NCBI GenBank assembly: GCA_027924645.1 | Contig: BSBN01000763.1 | Location: forward strand, 4,340,001 to 4,404,000 | DNA: 64,000 bases | Reading direction: 5' to 3' | From: Cunninghamia lanceolata | Taxonomy: Eukaryota; Streptophyta; Pinopsida; Cupressales; Cupressaceae | Part shown: positions 11,975 to 24,383 of the stretch, one piece after another | Position numbering within the stretch: position 1 is the first letter of the stretch | Layout of the letters: every line of letters begins with the position of its first letter | Notes under the pieces: model-generated | Told to the model about the DNA's origin: nothing | What the model saw: only the letters and a program-made list of their open reading frames with translations | Databases searched by the model: none | Translations under genes and position numbers: made by a program

Positions 11975-13308
11975 TGTTGGAATTAGTCCAAACAACTGAG
12001 AGGGGGGGTGAATCAGTTGTCCCATAATTTAGCCTTTTCTGCTTTTCATCTTATTTATCAACTTACAATTAGATTAATAATGTAAACATTAAAGCATGAA
12101 TCAACAACACATGAGCAGAAATAAATTGAGCTCACATAACACCAAGATTTTTACATGGAAACCCGGTTAAGGGAAAACCATGGTGGGGGTTAACCCACAA
12201 GATTTGTACCCTGTTAAAAGTACTTTAAAAAGAGAAGGCACATGCCTTCAGGCTCACTGCTCAAGAGAGGCTCACTGCCTATAGAATTTATGTTTAATAT
12301 AGAAAGAATTAACTGATAAATAACATCTTCTTCATGCCTGGTTCAGTTTCATTGAATGCTCACAAAACTTCTGCTCTACCCAAATACTTCTTCTCTAACT
12401 CTTCATCAAAACAACTCTTGTTCTTCTGCTTCTCCTCTTCTCTACTCTGCCTTTGATCCTTTCTTCGGATTATATTATTTTTGCACAAGGATGCTTTTTC
12501 AAAACTCATCTACATGCCTTTATATCATTCATCATATAAACATCAAGGTTGACATTACAAACATCTGACTTAATGTGAATTACTTTGCTGTTAGCCAAAC
12601 ATAACTGGGACTCAAATCTTCCTTGATCAACAACCACACTTCATAAAATTGTTCTTGGATCATCCTCAACACGCTTGAAACATCCAGTCGGCCAAGACCA
12701 GGAAGAACAACAACATCAAGGAAGAAATCTTCGATAACAAGCTCGATCTTCAATGCAGACCTCCAACACGGCAGTCACATGATCCAGAGACCTCCACAAG
12801 AACATTGAATTCAACAAAAACATTTGTACTCCAAAACATCAAAATTACTTGTATCTTCATCTGAAACCTTAAGAACACTATCTGTCATGACTATCACACT
12901 AGAAAGATTGCTTGTGGACCTCCAAACCCCAAACCAGTTGAATGGATGATACACACTGACTTCCCAAACATACCTCTAGATTTGTAGATCATTATTTTAC
13001 ATATCTAGAACAATCTGGACCTCTTTCCTATACCTCTGTCTCTTCTTAACACTATGAAACCGGTTCTACTTAGATGGTCATAGCTTCTTCAAATCTTCAT
13101 GTGAACCCTTCAAATCTTAGTTGGAGCTTCTTTAGACAATCCTCTACTCAACCATATGGTCTACATACTTTGATCCACATTAATTTTCTCAATATCCTCA
13201 ACGTTTTAGTCTTCTAAACAGGCAACAGAATAAGATACAGTTGACACCAATGGCAACAAGGATATGTTGACATCAGTGACAACACCGCTTAGGCACATAT
13301 TTGCAACA
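11975..13308 (-). repeat. COP-B 3' LTR (left)
   Basis: Bounded TGTTGGAATTAG...TTTGCAACA and matched by 17834-19166. It contains the shared motif AACACCAAGATTTTTACATGG...GGTTAAGGGAAAACC (reverse orientation) near 12139-12182. Confidence 0.92.
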
Positions 13309-13570
13309 ATATCCCCCTTTGTCATTGATGGCAACATATGATGTGAAAAACTGATTCAACCATCAAGACAAGAACTTCTCCCCCTTTCTCTTATCACTTC
13401 TGTAACCACTATCTTCACTGCTCTCCCTTTCATCAGCAACTAGTTTTTCACATGGCTTCTCTCCCCCTTTGACATCAATGGAAAAGGGCACATATTTTTA
13501 GTCTTTTCTCATTTTTTTTGTTTCAGACCAAACTAAAAAATTACATGCAGACTACTCCCCCTAAGTAGTG
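13309..13570 (-). other. COP-B repeated polypurine tracts
   Basis: On the minus strand, AAAGGGGGAT touches the LTR (about 13320-13311). Similar tracts lie near 13388, 13474 and 13562, as in COP-A. Confidence 0.8.
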
Positions 13571-13647
13571 CCTCCTTAACATCAATCTGAATCACAAGAT
13601 ATGACTACAAATTCCATTGGACTGATGCACTCTAGTGCATCTTAATT

Positions 13648-14303
13648 CTAATCAGGAGGGGTAATAACCCCTAACTTCTCCCTGAGATACTCAAAAGTAT
13701 CCTTGGGAAGAGGCTTAGTGAAAATATCTACAATCTGATCCTTTGATGACACAAACTCCAACTTGATCTCATTCTCATTTACCTTCTCTCTCAAGAAAAG
13801 AAACTTGATGGATATATGCTTTGTCTTTGAATGTAGCACCAGATTCTTTGAGATGCTTATTGCACTTGAATTATCACATAAGATTGTGACAGGCTCCTCA
13901 AACACAATTCTGATGTCCTTCAACATTTGCTTCATCCACATAACTTGAGTACAATTGTTTGTTGCTACTATATACTCTGCCTCTGTTGTATATAGGGATA
14001 TTGTCTCTTGCTTTTTGCTTAGCCAAGAAACCAATCTACTTCCCAAGAAGAATGCACCACCACTAATGCTTTTCTGTCATCCACATCTCTTGCCCAATCA
14101 ACATCTGTATATGCATGAAGAGTGAAGTCATTATCCTTTGGATACCATAATCCATAATCAATTGTCCCTTTGAGATATCTAAAAATTCTCTTAACTGCTA
14201 CAACATGGGATTCTCTAGGATCATCTTGAAATCTAGCAACAAGTCCAACTGCATTCATGATATCAAGTCTAGTCTGAGTTAGATAAAACAGTCCTCCAAT
14301 CAT
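13648..14303 (-). pseudogene. COP-B RNase H and end of reverse transcriptase
   Basis: 14303-14019 reads MIGGLFYLTQTRLDIMNAVGLVARF (motif shown in part), the block after the RT palm, then DVDWARDVDDRKA. A frame change joins 14046-13648: SWLSKKQETISLYTTEAEYIVATNN (RNase H core), ILCDNSSAISISKN, a TKHISIKF block, and the end motif IFTKPLPKDTFEYLREKLG. RNase H would degrade the RNA template. The tail is better preserved than in COP-A. Confidence 0.88.
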
Positions 14304-15390
14304 TGATCTATACCTTTTCTAATCTACCTTAGGTGAATTATCATCTTTACTTAACTTGCATCTGGTTACCATAGGAGTACTTACAGGTTTTAACTCCTCC
14401 ATTCCAAAAATTTTCAATAATTCTCTTACATGGATTGAGATATGAAGATGCCCTTATCTGACTAAGTGATTTATAGACCTAGGAAGAAGTTCATTTCACC
14501 AAACATGGACATCTCAAATTCACTCTGCATCTGATCAATAAATGTTTTGCACATACTCTCATTTCCACCAGAAATGATATCATCAACAAATACCTCAACA
14601 ATCAGAATATTCTCATGATCAATCTTGAAGTAAAGATTACTGTCAGTAGTTCCTTTGTTATAACCTGTCTTTAGAAAATACTTGTCTAATCTTGTATACT
14701 AGACTCTTGGGGCTTGTTTGAGTCCATACAATGCTTTCCTTAACCTGTAGACCATATCTCTCTAATCAAATAACTGAAATCCTTCCGGTTGATCAATGTA
14801 GACTTCTTCTAACTCTCCATTTAGAAATGCTGACGTGACATCCATCTGATAGACTTTGAAATATTTATAAGTAGCAAAAGCAAGAAACAATCTGACTACC
14901 TCTATTCTTGCTTCTAGAGAAAAAGTTTCTTCAAAATCAATTCATTCCATTTGAGAATATCCTTTACATACCAACCTTGTTTTATTTCTTACAACTTCAT
15001 CATCTTCATTTAGTTTATTCCGAAAGACCCATTTAGTTCCAATCACATTTTTGTCCTCAGGTCTAGAAACAAGATCCCAAGTGTGATTCTTTTCAATTTA
15101 CATTAATTCTTCTTCCATTGCCTTTACCCAGTTTTCATCTTTGCAGGCTTCACTTACTATTTTTGGTTCAATCTTTGAAATCAGACAAATCTCTTCTTGA
15201 TCTTTAGCAATTCTTCTCCTAGTTTGAACACCTTTATTTTTATCTCCTATGATTTGATCATCAAGATGATTCATCCTTACATACCTCAGAGTTTTGGGAT
15301 TTGCTTGAATTTCTATTTCTTGAGCTTGTTCCTCAACTTCTGTACTATCCTCTTGAGTTACTAGAATTTTTAGATCAATCTAGATCTAAA
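14304..15390 (-). pseudogene. COP-B reverse transcriptase
   Basis: Visible on the minus strand as short frame pieces: RT entry near 15120-14990 (ETNWDL-type and KWVFRNKLNEDDEVVRNKTRL), [20 protein letters not shown] near 14850-14785 (given approximately), and catalytic VFVDDI near 14600-14580. FVDD keeps both Asp, unlike COP-A. Stops and frameshifts separate the pieces (for example near 14696 and 14764). Confidence 0.82.
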
Positions 15391-16380
15391 TCTAGGTCTG
15401 AACTTGCCTTCCTTGATTTTGACTTTCATCTTGATCTTCTGAATCATATCTGCAAGACCTAGAATGACCTTCTTTGCTTTTATCAACTCTAACATTTACA
15501 CTTTGAATAATCATTTTAAATCTTTTGTTGAAGCACTGGTATGCCTTGCTTTGAGTAGAGTAACCCAAAAATATTCCTTCATCACTTCTTGCTTCAAACT
15601 TGCCTAGATCCTCATCTCTTTTGATATAGCATTTGCTACCAAAAACTCTAAAATATCTCACAGTAGGAGGATGACCAAACCATAGTTCATAAGGAGTGTT
15701 ACAAGAATTGCCTTTGATCTAGACCCAGTTAAGAGTGTAGACAACAATACTCATAGCTTCTCTCCAATAGACTTGAGGAACATTTGTTTACATCATCATG
15801 GTCTTGGCAGCTTCTTGAATGGTTCAGTTTTTTTTTCCACTACTCCATTTTGTTGTGGAGTCCTAGGAGTAGATAACTATCTTTTTATTCCATGATTTTC
15901 ATAGAATGAACAAACTCACTAGAGGTAAATTCTCCACCTCTTTCGGATCTCAAACACTTTATCTTTCCACCAATCTCATTCTCCACCATAACATTGAACA
16001 TTTTGAATTTTTCAAGAGCTTCTAATTTTTCTTTTAAGAAGGTTACCCACATCATCCGGGAGTGATCATCAATTAGCAACATAAAATATCTATCTCCTTG
16101 CACACTCCTAATTCTAGCAGGACAACACAGATTGGTAAGCACAAGTTCCAACCATTCACTTGAAAATTGTTCTTTACTTTTGAATGAAATTTTGTTTTGT
16201 TTACCCAATTGACATTCTCTACACATGCTATCAAGTTTCACAAGTTTTGGCAGATATCTTATAGCCTAAGTAGAACTTATCTTGACAATGTTATCAAAAT
16301 TCACATGACACATCATCCTATGCCATAACCAAATTTGATCTGTCTGAGAAATCAAACAACTTTTACTAGAACTTACTTAA
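15391..16380 (-). pseudogene. COP-B integrase
   Basis: Minus-strand pieces: CRECQLGKQNKISFKSKEQF with LELVLTNLCCPARI (16241-16100), where the first catalytic Asp (normally TDLC) reads Asn; the block LRSERGGEF (near 15945), where the second Asp reads Glu (normally SDRG); and the C-terminal part FRVFGSKCYIKRDEDLGKFEAR (15655-15590). If correct, two of the three catalytic acids are lost. Several stops lie between. Confidence 0.84.
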
Positions 16381-17790
16381 ATGAAAGATGTTATCTCTAG
16401 TTTGAGTACCGGATGCAATTTTCATTCCAGAGATTTCAAAGATTCTACATTTTCCATTCTTGAATTAGAGATCATAACCCTTGTCAACCAACTATCCAAC
16501 ACTAAGAAGATTATGCTTCAGTCCTTCCACATACAAAACATCATTGGTGTTATTCTTACCATCAAAAGAGATGGATCCTCTGCCACAGATTCTACCAACT
16601 GAGTTGTCTCCAAATTTCACAAGCCCACCTTCATGTTTTTCAAATCTTACAAACTTACTTTTATCACAAGTCATATGATGAGAACATCCACTATCAATTA
16701 GCCATTCATCCTTTTCAACAACCTAAGCAGCCGAGGCACTTTCCACATTTGCATATTTAGCATATTCAATAAACACCAGATCTTCTTCTTTGATAGCAAT
16801 GAACACCCAATCATTTTCAGTGGAACCTCCATGGTCAGATTCATCATCTGTGACTCCTTCTTCTTGATCTTCTTGGACATAGTAACATTTCTTCTAACCT
16901 TTATATCTATTAGGGTTTGGTTTTGAAAACCTCTCCGGACATCTTGAGGCAAAATGACGAATCTTATTACAAGCAAAACATTTGAATGGCAACTTCCCTT
17001 CATACTTACCGGATCCTCTTGGCATTCTTTTGGCAATAAGAGCTTCAAGATCTGTAGTCTCAATTTCATCATCTTCAAGTTCCTTCCTTGCCTTCACAAA
17101 TTTTTTTGATCTTGCTAAAGATCTTTCACCCAGATCATATCTTTGTTTTCCATATACACTGGCCTTAAATGCAAATTTAGACTTAGGAAGAGAATCACCA
17201 AAATCACTTAATTCAAAAGATGAAATTTTGCCAACCAGCTAATCTCTTGTAACTTTTGAGACAGTCATGATCTCCTCTATAGCAGCAACCTTATGTTTGT
17301 ATGAATCAGGTAAAAATTTGAGCACTTTTGCCACAATCTCTAATTCTTCCAAACTTCCACCAGCACCCCTGATACCACACACAAGTTCATTTATCTTTTG
17401 CATGTAGATTGTGATGTTTTCCTTAGATTTTAAAATTTTCCTCTCAGACTTTGTAGCTTGGCACATTTGACATATTCATTGCCTTCATAAAGATTCTCCA
17501 ACTTCTTCTAGATTTCATGAGCAGTATTTAGTCCAAAGACATTTGTCATTTCTAAATCAGTCAGGGCAATCGACAAGGATTCTTTAGCTCGAAGGTTATT
17601 TTTAGCATCTTTAAGTTAATCTAGAGTTGAAGGACCTTTCTCGAAAGGTTTATACTCATCCTTGGTTATCACCCAATAAGAATCACCCGTGCATTAAAAA
17701 TGGCACTCCATGTGACTCTTCCAAATAGAATCATTTGTTCCATCAAATCTCAGACTATCATTCTTGTAGGTTGACATCCTAGATCTCCTC
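16381..17790 (-). pseudogene. COP-B gag and protease
   Basis: Gag core SKENITIYMQKINELVCGIRGAGG (near 17430-17340, cited as a motif), Lys-rich linker, CCHC knuckle CFACNKIRHFASRC near 16982-16940, acidic linker, then the protease region. The MTCDKSKFVRFEKHEGGLVKFG block is open at 16674-16492, just after the active-site segment. The gag start is near 17780 (plus-strand reading CAT at 17775). The order and sequence follow COP-A 4172-5681. Frame changes near 17466 and 17235 break it. Confidence 0.85.
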
Positions 17791-17819
17791 AAGAGGTGAA
17801 GCATCTTTTAGAGGATCTG

Positions 17820-17831
17820 GCTCTAATACCA
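17820..17831 (-). other. COP-B primer-binding site
   Basis: TGGTATTAGAGC on the minus strand, two bases inside the LTR end. It is one change from the initiator-methionine tRNA site. Confidence 0.85.
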
Positions 17832-17833
17832 AT

Positions 17834-19166
17834 TGTTGGAATTAGTCCAGACAACTAAGAGGGGGGTGAATCAGTTTTCCCACAATTTAACCTTTTTCTA
17901 CTTTTAATCTTCTTTATCAACTTGCAATCAGATTAATAATGTAAATATTAAAGCATGAATCAACAACACATGAGCAGAAATAAACTGAGCATACATAACA
18001 CCAGGTTTTTTACGTGGAAACTCGGTTAAGGGAAAACCACGGTGGGGGTTAACCCACAAGATTCATACCCTTTTAAAAGTACTTAGAAAAAGAGAAGGAG
18101 CATGCCTTTGGGCTCACTGCTCAAGAGAGGCTCACTGCCTATAGAATTTATGTTTAATACAGAAAGAATTAACTGATAAATAGTATCTTCTTCATGCCTA
18201 GTTTAGTTTCATTGAATGCTCATAAAACTTCTGCTCTGCCCCAAATACTTCTTCTCTAACTCTTCATCAAAACAACTCTTGTTCTTTTGCTTCTCCTCTG
18301 CTCTACTCTACCTTTGATCCTTTGGATTATATTATTTTTGCACAAGGATGCTTTTTCACAACTCATCTACATGCCTTTATGTCCATCATATAAACATCAA
18401 GGTTGGCATTACAAGCATCTGACTTAATGTGAATCACTTTGTTGTTAGCCAAACATAACTGGGACTCAAATCTTCCTTGATCAACATGCCACGCTTCATA
18501 AAATTGTTCTTGGATCATCCACAACATGCTTGAAACATCTGGTCGGCCAGGATTGGGAAGAACAACAACGTCAAGGAGGAAATCTCCAACAATGAGCTCA
18601 ATCTTCAATGCAGACCTCCAACATGGTAGTCACATGATCCAGAGACCTCCACAAGCACATTTAATTCAACAAAAACATCTACACTCCTCTAAAATATCAG
18701 AATTACTTGCATCTTCATCCGAAACCTTAAGAACACTGTCTGTCATGACTGTCACACTAGAAAGATTACTTGTGGACCTCCAAACCCTGAACCACTTGAA
18801 TGGATGATACACACTAACTTCCCAAACATGTCTCTAGATCCGTAGATCATCATTTTACATATCCAAAACAATCTAGACCTCTTTCCTATCACTTTGTCTC
18901 TTCTGAACACTGTGAAACTGGTTCTACTTAGATGATCATAGCTTCTTCAAATCTTCATGCAAACCCTTCAAATCTTAGCTGGAGCTTCTTCAGACAATCC
19001 TCTACTTAGCCATATGTTCCACATACTTTGATCCACATTAATTTTCTCAATATCCTCAACATTCCAGTCTTCTAAACATGCAACAGAATAAGATACAATT
19101 GACACCAATGGAAACAAGGATATGTTGACATCAATTACAACACTGCTTAGGCACATATTTGCAATA
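17834..19166 (-). repeat. COP-B 5' LTR (right)
   Basis: TGTTGGAATTAG...TTTGCAATA; its outer end is CA mutated to TA. It pairs with 11975-13308. Confidence 0.92.
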
Positions 19167-21190
19167 GCGGTTTTGATTCCATTCATTTGTTTTTCTCTAT
19201 TTTTCTCTCTTCTTCTTATGAATATGAATACTTTCATGGGAGGATTAGATGGTGATAACAGGGCTAGATAGCCAAGTATCCAGGTTGAAGGAATCATGAG
19301 GAATGACTGGAGACTCAGGTAAGTGAATTTAATCTAAATTTCTTGGTATTGTATAATTTTTAGATGGTAATGTTTCTAATGGTTCTTTGGATATGTCATA
19401 TCTCTAGTTAAGAATTTATTTACGATATTATTCTAGGATCTATTTTGCATAGAATCAAATCTCTCTACCATCCACTCATTAATTTGCCTCTGCATGACAA
19501 TGACTTCAAATCCATACTTTTAATTCCTCTGCATATCAATGGTATTATACCATAATCTTTTTACACCCGTTGGGCATGGATCTTCTCTGTATGTTCTTAA
19601 TATTCTATTCCATAACTTTAAAATCTCTTAAAATTACAAAATTACTAAGTTAAAATCTTTTATAATTATAGAATGTTAGTTTATAAGATTTTAACTCAGA
19701 AATTTTATAATGGTTCTTTAAGTAGATAAACATCATCACACTCCTAGACCCCTATTACCCAGAGCATAAAGTTGTTCTAGGTATCCCATTGTGTAGTTCA
19801 TCACACCATTTCACAGTCCTTAAGGAGGGTACCAAGGTTATACTAAGTCATTTCATAGTCCACATCAGATGACATTATGAGCATTTTCAATGATATTGAG
19901 CCAGGGACAGTCATATAACAGTCCTAACTGAGTCTTTTAAACCATTTTTCAAGAGTCTTTGTTATCATTTGGTGCCATGAAGTATGATAGAACTCATAAA
20001 AGTATAGAGTGCTCATGAAATAAAGGGACAATCCACATGGAAAGGTAGCCATGTTATAATTGTCAAAAGAATGACAGTTCTTCAAAGAAATGAAAGATTA
20101 GATAACAATAAGTGGAAGGATAAGAGGGCAGTATAATAGTTGGGCATTTAGTAGAATGGAAGAGGGTTTGGCAACACTTGATAGTAGTTCTCAAGACAAT
20201 AATATGTTCCCTATAGAAATTCCATGTATTGACACATACAAGTTGAGGTCATGAGCTTCATTTGTGTATTGATTTTGTAAAAATAATAAGATTATATTGT
20301 CTGCAACATATCCTACGAACAAAAGATTGATTCACTTATGCTACTTTCATGTATAACCTACATGGTGCTTGGAGAGTTTGAATTTTCACATCTTTCTTTG
20401 TGCAGTTAAGACAAATCATCTTTAGATCAACAAAGATTTTTTATCATTATTTAATTACTTTAATTACTAGACACAACAATTGTGTAAATACCTTGGTGAG
20501 TATGATCACAATTTTAAGATAGTATCTTTTTCATTCATTAGTTACTCCTAGAGATTAATATTCCTATTTGATAAGTGAAATATTTCATTGGAATCACAAT
20601 TTGTTCTTGACATTTGAGCTCTAAGTTTGCATGGAATCTGATTTATAGGCTTTTCCAAGGCTAATAGAAAGGTTCAAAGAGTGAGAGCAAACTGTTAAAG
20701 TATTAATATTTTGCTTATATTTAAGTTTTAGATGAATGATGCTATTTTCTTGTATTTTATTATTTCAACTTCTTGTTAAGTCTGCTACAGATGGATGTGT
20801 TTAATGCCTTTATTGAGTTGTTACGCTAGACTGGGAATGTGATTAAATGATCAGGGGATGCTTGACATTCAAGGCAAGTGTTTAATGAAATATGAAGAGC
20901 TGATATTACTTGTAATTCTACAAATTTTTATCAGAATAGTATCTATTAGAGGTTTGTTAGCTACCTTGTGCATGGTTGTTTGACTTCCAAGTGTGTTATT
21001 TTAAGGACAAACATACTTTTTGCTAAGTCTGTTGGTTTTGTTTCAAATTTTATGTTGTTACTTATTGAGGCCTTTGTAATTTGTTACTGAGTACTTTGGA
21101 CAAAATGACCAATAATAAATGAAATCATTTATCTTTGTGAAATCTAGATGAAGTTGCATTCATGTCTACCAGAGCATTTCCAACTATAAT
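19167..21190. other. CACTA interior, middle: unrecognised
   Basis: AT-rich with no recognised domain. A piece ending GACTCAG at 19318 is followed by GTAAGTG, a strong 5' splice site, so it may be a captured exon. The 19738-19780 segment repeats 11856-11900. Confidence 0.4.
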
Positions 21191-22030
21191 ATCTAAAAAA
21201 ATCCCCCTTCCATTATGTTTTGATGGATGTCCATACCCTATTCCAAAGCTCCCATTTTGACATAGGTAGGGAGGATGCTGGAAAAGGTTGTGGAATTTGG
21301 CTTTACACCAACCAATTGCATTTGCTTTAAAATTTCTAAAGCCTTTTCAACAAATCCATTTTGTGCATATCTTGCAATCATTGCAGTCCATGAGACCACA
21401 TTTCTTTGAGGCATTCTATTAAATAGTTCACATGCCTTGTCTATGCTTCCACATTTTGCATACATGTCTAACAAGGTAGTTGCAACTACAACATTTGACA
21501 AAATTCCTCTATCCTTTATGTTTTAATGGATGTCCATACCCTATTCCAAAGCAAGGAGGATACTGACAAAGGTTGTGGAATTTAGCTTTACGCCAGCCAA
21601 TTGCATTTGCTTTAAAATTTCTAAAGCCTTTTCAAGAAATCCATTTTGTGCATATCCTGCAATCATTGCAGTCCATGAGACCACATTTCTTTGAGGCATT
21701 CTGTCAAATAGTTCATGTGCCTTGTCTATGCTTCCACATTTTGCATACATGTCTAACAGGGTAGTTGCAACTACAACATATGACAAAATTCCTCTATCCT
21801 TTATATTTTGATGGATGTCCATACCCTATTCCAAAGCTCCCATTTTGACATAGGTAGGGAGGATGCTAGCAAAGGTTGTGGAATTTGGCTTTACACCAGC
21901 CAATTACATTTGCTTTAAAATTTCTAAAGCCTTTTCAGCAAATCCATTTTGTGCATATCCTACAATCATTGCATTCCAAGAGATGACATCTCTTTGAGCC
22001 ATTCCATCAAATAGTTCATGTGTCTTGACA
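21191..22030 (-). pseudogene. PPR (PLS-triplet) repeat array, block 1: three units
   Basis: Minus-strand tandem units of about 303 bp (about 101 residues), each one P-L-S triplet of a plant PPR protein. A unit reads S motif TTLLDMYAKCGSIDKA.ELFDRMPQ, P motif NVVSWTAMIAGYAQNGF.EKALEI, then L motif NSTTFASILPTY.KMGALE. Such proteins bind organelle RNA. The units here start near 21224, 21527 and 21813; the second lacks about 17 bp and the third is cut at about 22027. Where EQG is expected, the units carry TAG stops. No E or DYW domain follows. Not functional. Confidence 0.85.
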
Positions 22031-24383
22031 GTGTGTGGTATGATCTTGGATTGTATCCTAGATTGTGTGGGAAGCTTGTGTTTGATCATTAAGGTATGTA
22101 AACCTGATCAAGGAAATGTATCCTATATAGCATGGGTCTTGATTTAATACTTTCCATAATGGTTATTAGCATATCACATTATTATAGTTTGTGGTAACAC
22201 AAGATTACATTCAAGTATGTAATAAACTTGGTCTGTAGAAGTATGTAACAAACTTGGTCAAGTATGACTTCTTCGAGGGTCTAGAAGATCTAATTCCTTT
22301 AAGACTTCCAAACTACACTAGAAATCATCATTCATGCCTCTTGTTGTCTCATACCAATCAATATCTTTTCTTTCACAAGTACAGTCTTTATGGATTTGGC
22401 ACAACCTTTTTGCATTCAAGACTTTGCATTTGTCAATGTTGAACTTGACTAGCCTTTTCTCACTATTCATGGGTCTCTAGGAAGTTTGATGTGATTCACT
22501 GAGTTTCAAGCCTTTCACTTTGTCCCTATACTCCATGTAGGCTTGTGAGCATTTGAGATTTCTAACAGTGTTTTTGCATTCGTTGATGTTTTGCCATTGT
22601 CTCTATTAGACCTATATCATTGTCCCACATACTTTTTTGATCTCTACCTTCATGTTTGATGCTTGTACTACCCTTAAGATGCATGTGTATGTACTTAAGG
22701 ATTGTTTGAACTCTCCTAATAATTTTGTAGACCACCGTATATTGTGTCTTTTGAGATAACTACCCCTGCTACTCTCCTGAATCTCTGTTCTCAGATATGC
22801 ATGTGCTTCAAACATTTCCCAATGTAGTTTCCTAGGATCTCAAAAATTTTATCCAGCTTCAAGATCATATGAAAGGCATAAAGGGGTTTCTTAAAGCCAA
22901 GAAAGATTTGCACACATAGAAGATGTCTTGATTGTCCTACACATAGTTTTCTTAGTCCTTTAGATATCTTAACAATGTTTTTTCCTAAATGAAGAGCTTT
23001 GGTCCATTACATCTCTCTTCATCTTAAGGTTTACAACTTCAACTTAGGCTTTAAAAGAATTTTAAATGCTAATACATCCCTCAATAGGGCATAATGGAGT
23101 GTACTCATTATGACATACAAGACCTTCTAAATACTTTGTTGGCTTAGTAAATAGGTCTATCGACAATTGGCAAGGGCTTAATACTCTTGAGACTTCCACA
23201 TGGATTCTTAAATAATAAATAGACCTCTAGAATTTCAGCAAAATCCTTTAATCTCTCCTTACACCCCCTATAGAATTCTTATAATACTATATATGATCTT
23301 GTTTGAGACTACACCTAACAATAATGTGTATACAACTACCCTAACAGTGGCCTCACCATCACTCATGGTTAAGTCATATCTTGCAATTGTGGCATAGGTC
23401 TGTATATAGTCTTGGCACTTATGAATGAGTCCTAAGATCTCTACGAACCACCTCCCTATATCTTTGTCCATATAAGAATGTGTACATGGATGTTCCAATG
23501 GTCACACAGACCTTTCTAACAACCATGCAAGGTCAAAATGACATGACAAACCCTAATACTATGAAAGTTCTTTCATTACATGTCTTCACTCTTCCTTAAT
23601 CTTCTGTACTGATTATGAAGGCCTCTTAATGGTCTCTGTGGTTTATTGTGAACCACTACCTCCTTTTCTCATATATTATTTCTACTATGCTCTCTACTCA
23701 CTAGAATTACTCTACATTATTTACCTACATACATTGTCTCTGTATTGTCCACAAACCTTGCATATAGTATCTCTATATCTTATCAATCTGTCACTCTATG
23801 TATGTTGTTGATCTTTGTAGTCTTTTCTTTTCTACTTCTGCATGGACCTATATGTCCCTATGGCTTAAACAAGCCACAAAATCCTCTCTTAAAGACTAGT
23901 TACCCTTATAGATCCACCATACTACATCTTTCCTCATTGCAGTCCCTCTGCATGCCAATTGACTCATTGCCATAAGGTAGACCTTAAAACACCCTATTGC
24001 TACTCCAAAACTAGTCTCTTTTATTGAGACTCTCTTTGCCCTAGGTCTTGTTGATTATGCTCCAATGTGAATCATATCAACATCTTCATAAATCATCAAC
24101 ATAACCTAAACCACTGCATTGTCTACAAAAATGTATTGTCTTCCATCACTGAAACAATTGTGAAATCACTACCTTAATCAAATTGGTCACTGTCCTTTCA
24201 TCATCTTTGTTTGGCATTTTACTATACTATGACAGTCCTCTCACAATGACCACCATATCATGATTGTGAAAATTCTAAACCCATCACTTGGACAGTCAAA
24301 ACTTCCACCTCACAGCCACAAGAATAAGATACACTGAGAATGCATAGTCCCAAGTAAGTGTATCAAACTTGGTGATCCTTTTT
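22031..24383. other. Spacer inside the PPR array, unrecognised
   Basis: 2.35 kb separates the two PPR blocks. Only short random-looking open stretches are present (for example 22815-22612 minus), with no domain and no terminal repeats or target duplication that I could define. It could be old inserted DNA or sequence captured with the PPR repeats. Confidence 0.4.

Larger units (their letters stand above)
11975..19166 (-). mobile_element. COP-B: Sirevirus-like Ty1/copia retrotransposon in CACTA
   Basis: Minus-strand element with LTRs 11975-13308 and 17834-19166, and target duplication GGGGT (11970-11974) against GCGGT (19167-19171), one mismatch. Minus-strand order: LTR, primer site (17831-17820), gag, protease, integrase, RT, RNase H, polypurine tracts, LTR. 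Protein pieces are close to COP-A, so the two are one family. It carries many stops and frame changes. Confidence 0.9.
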
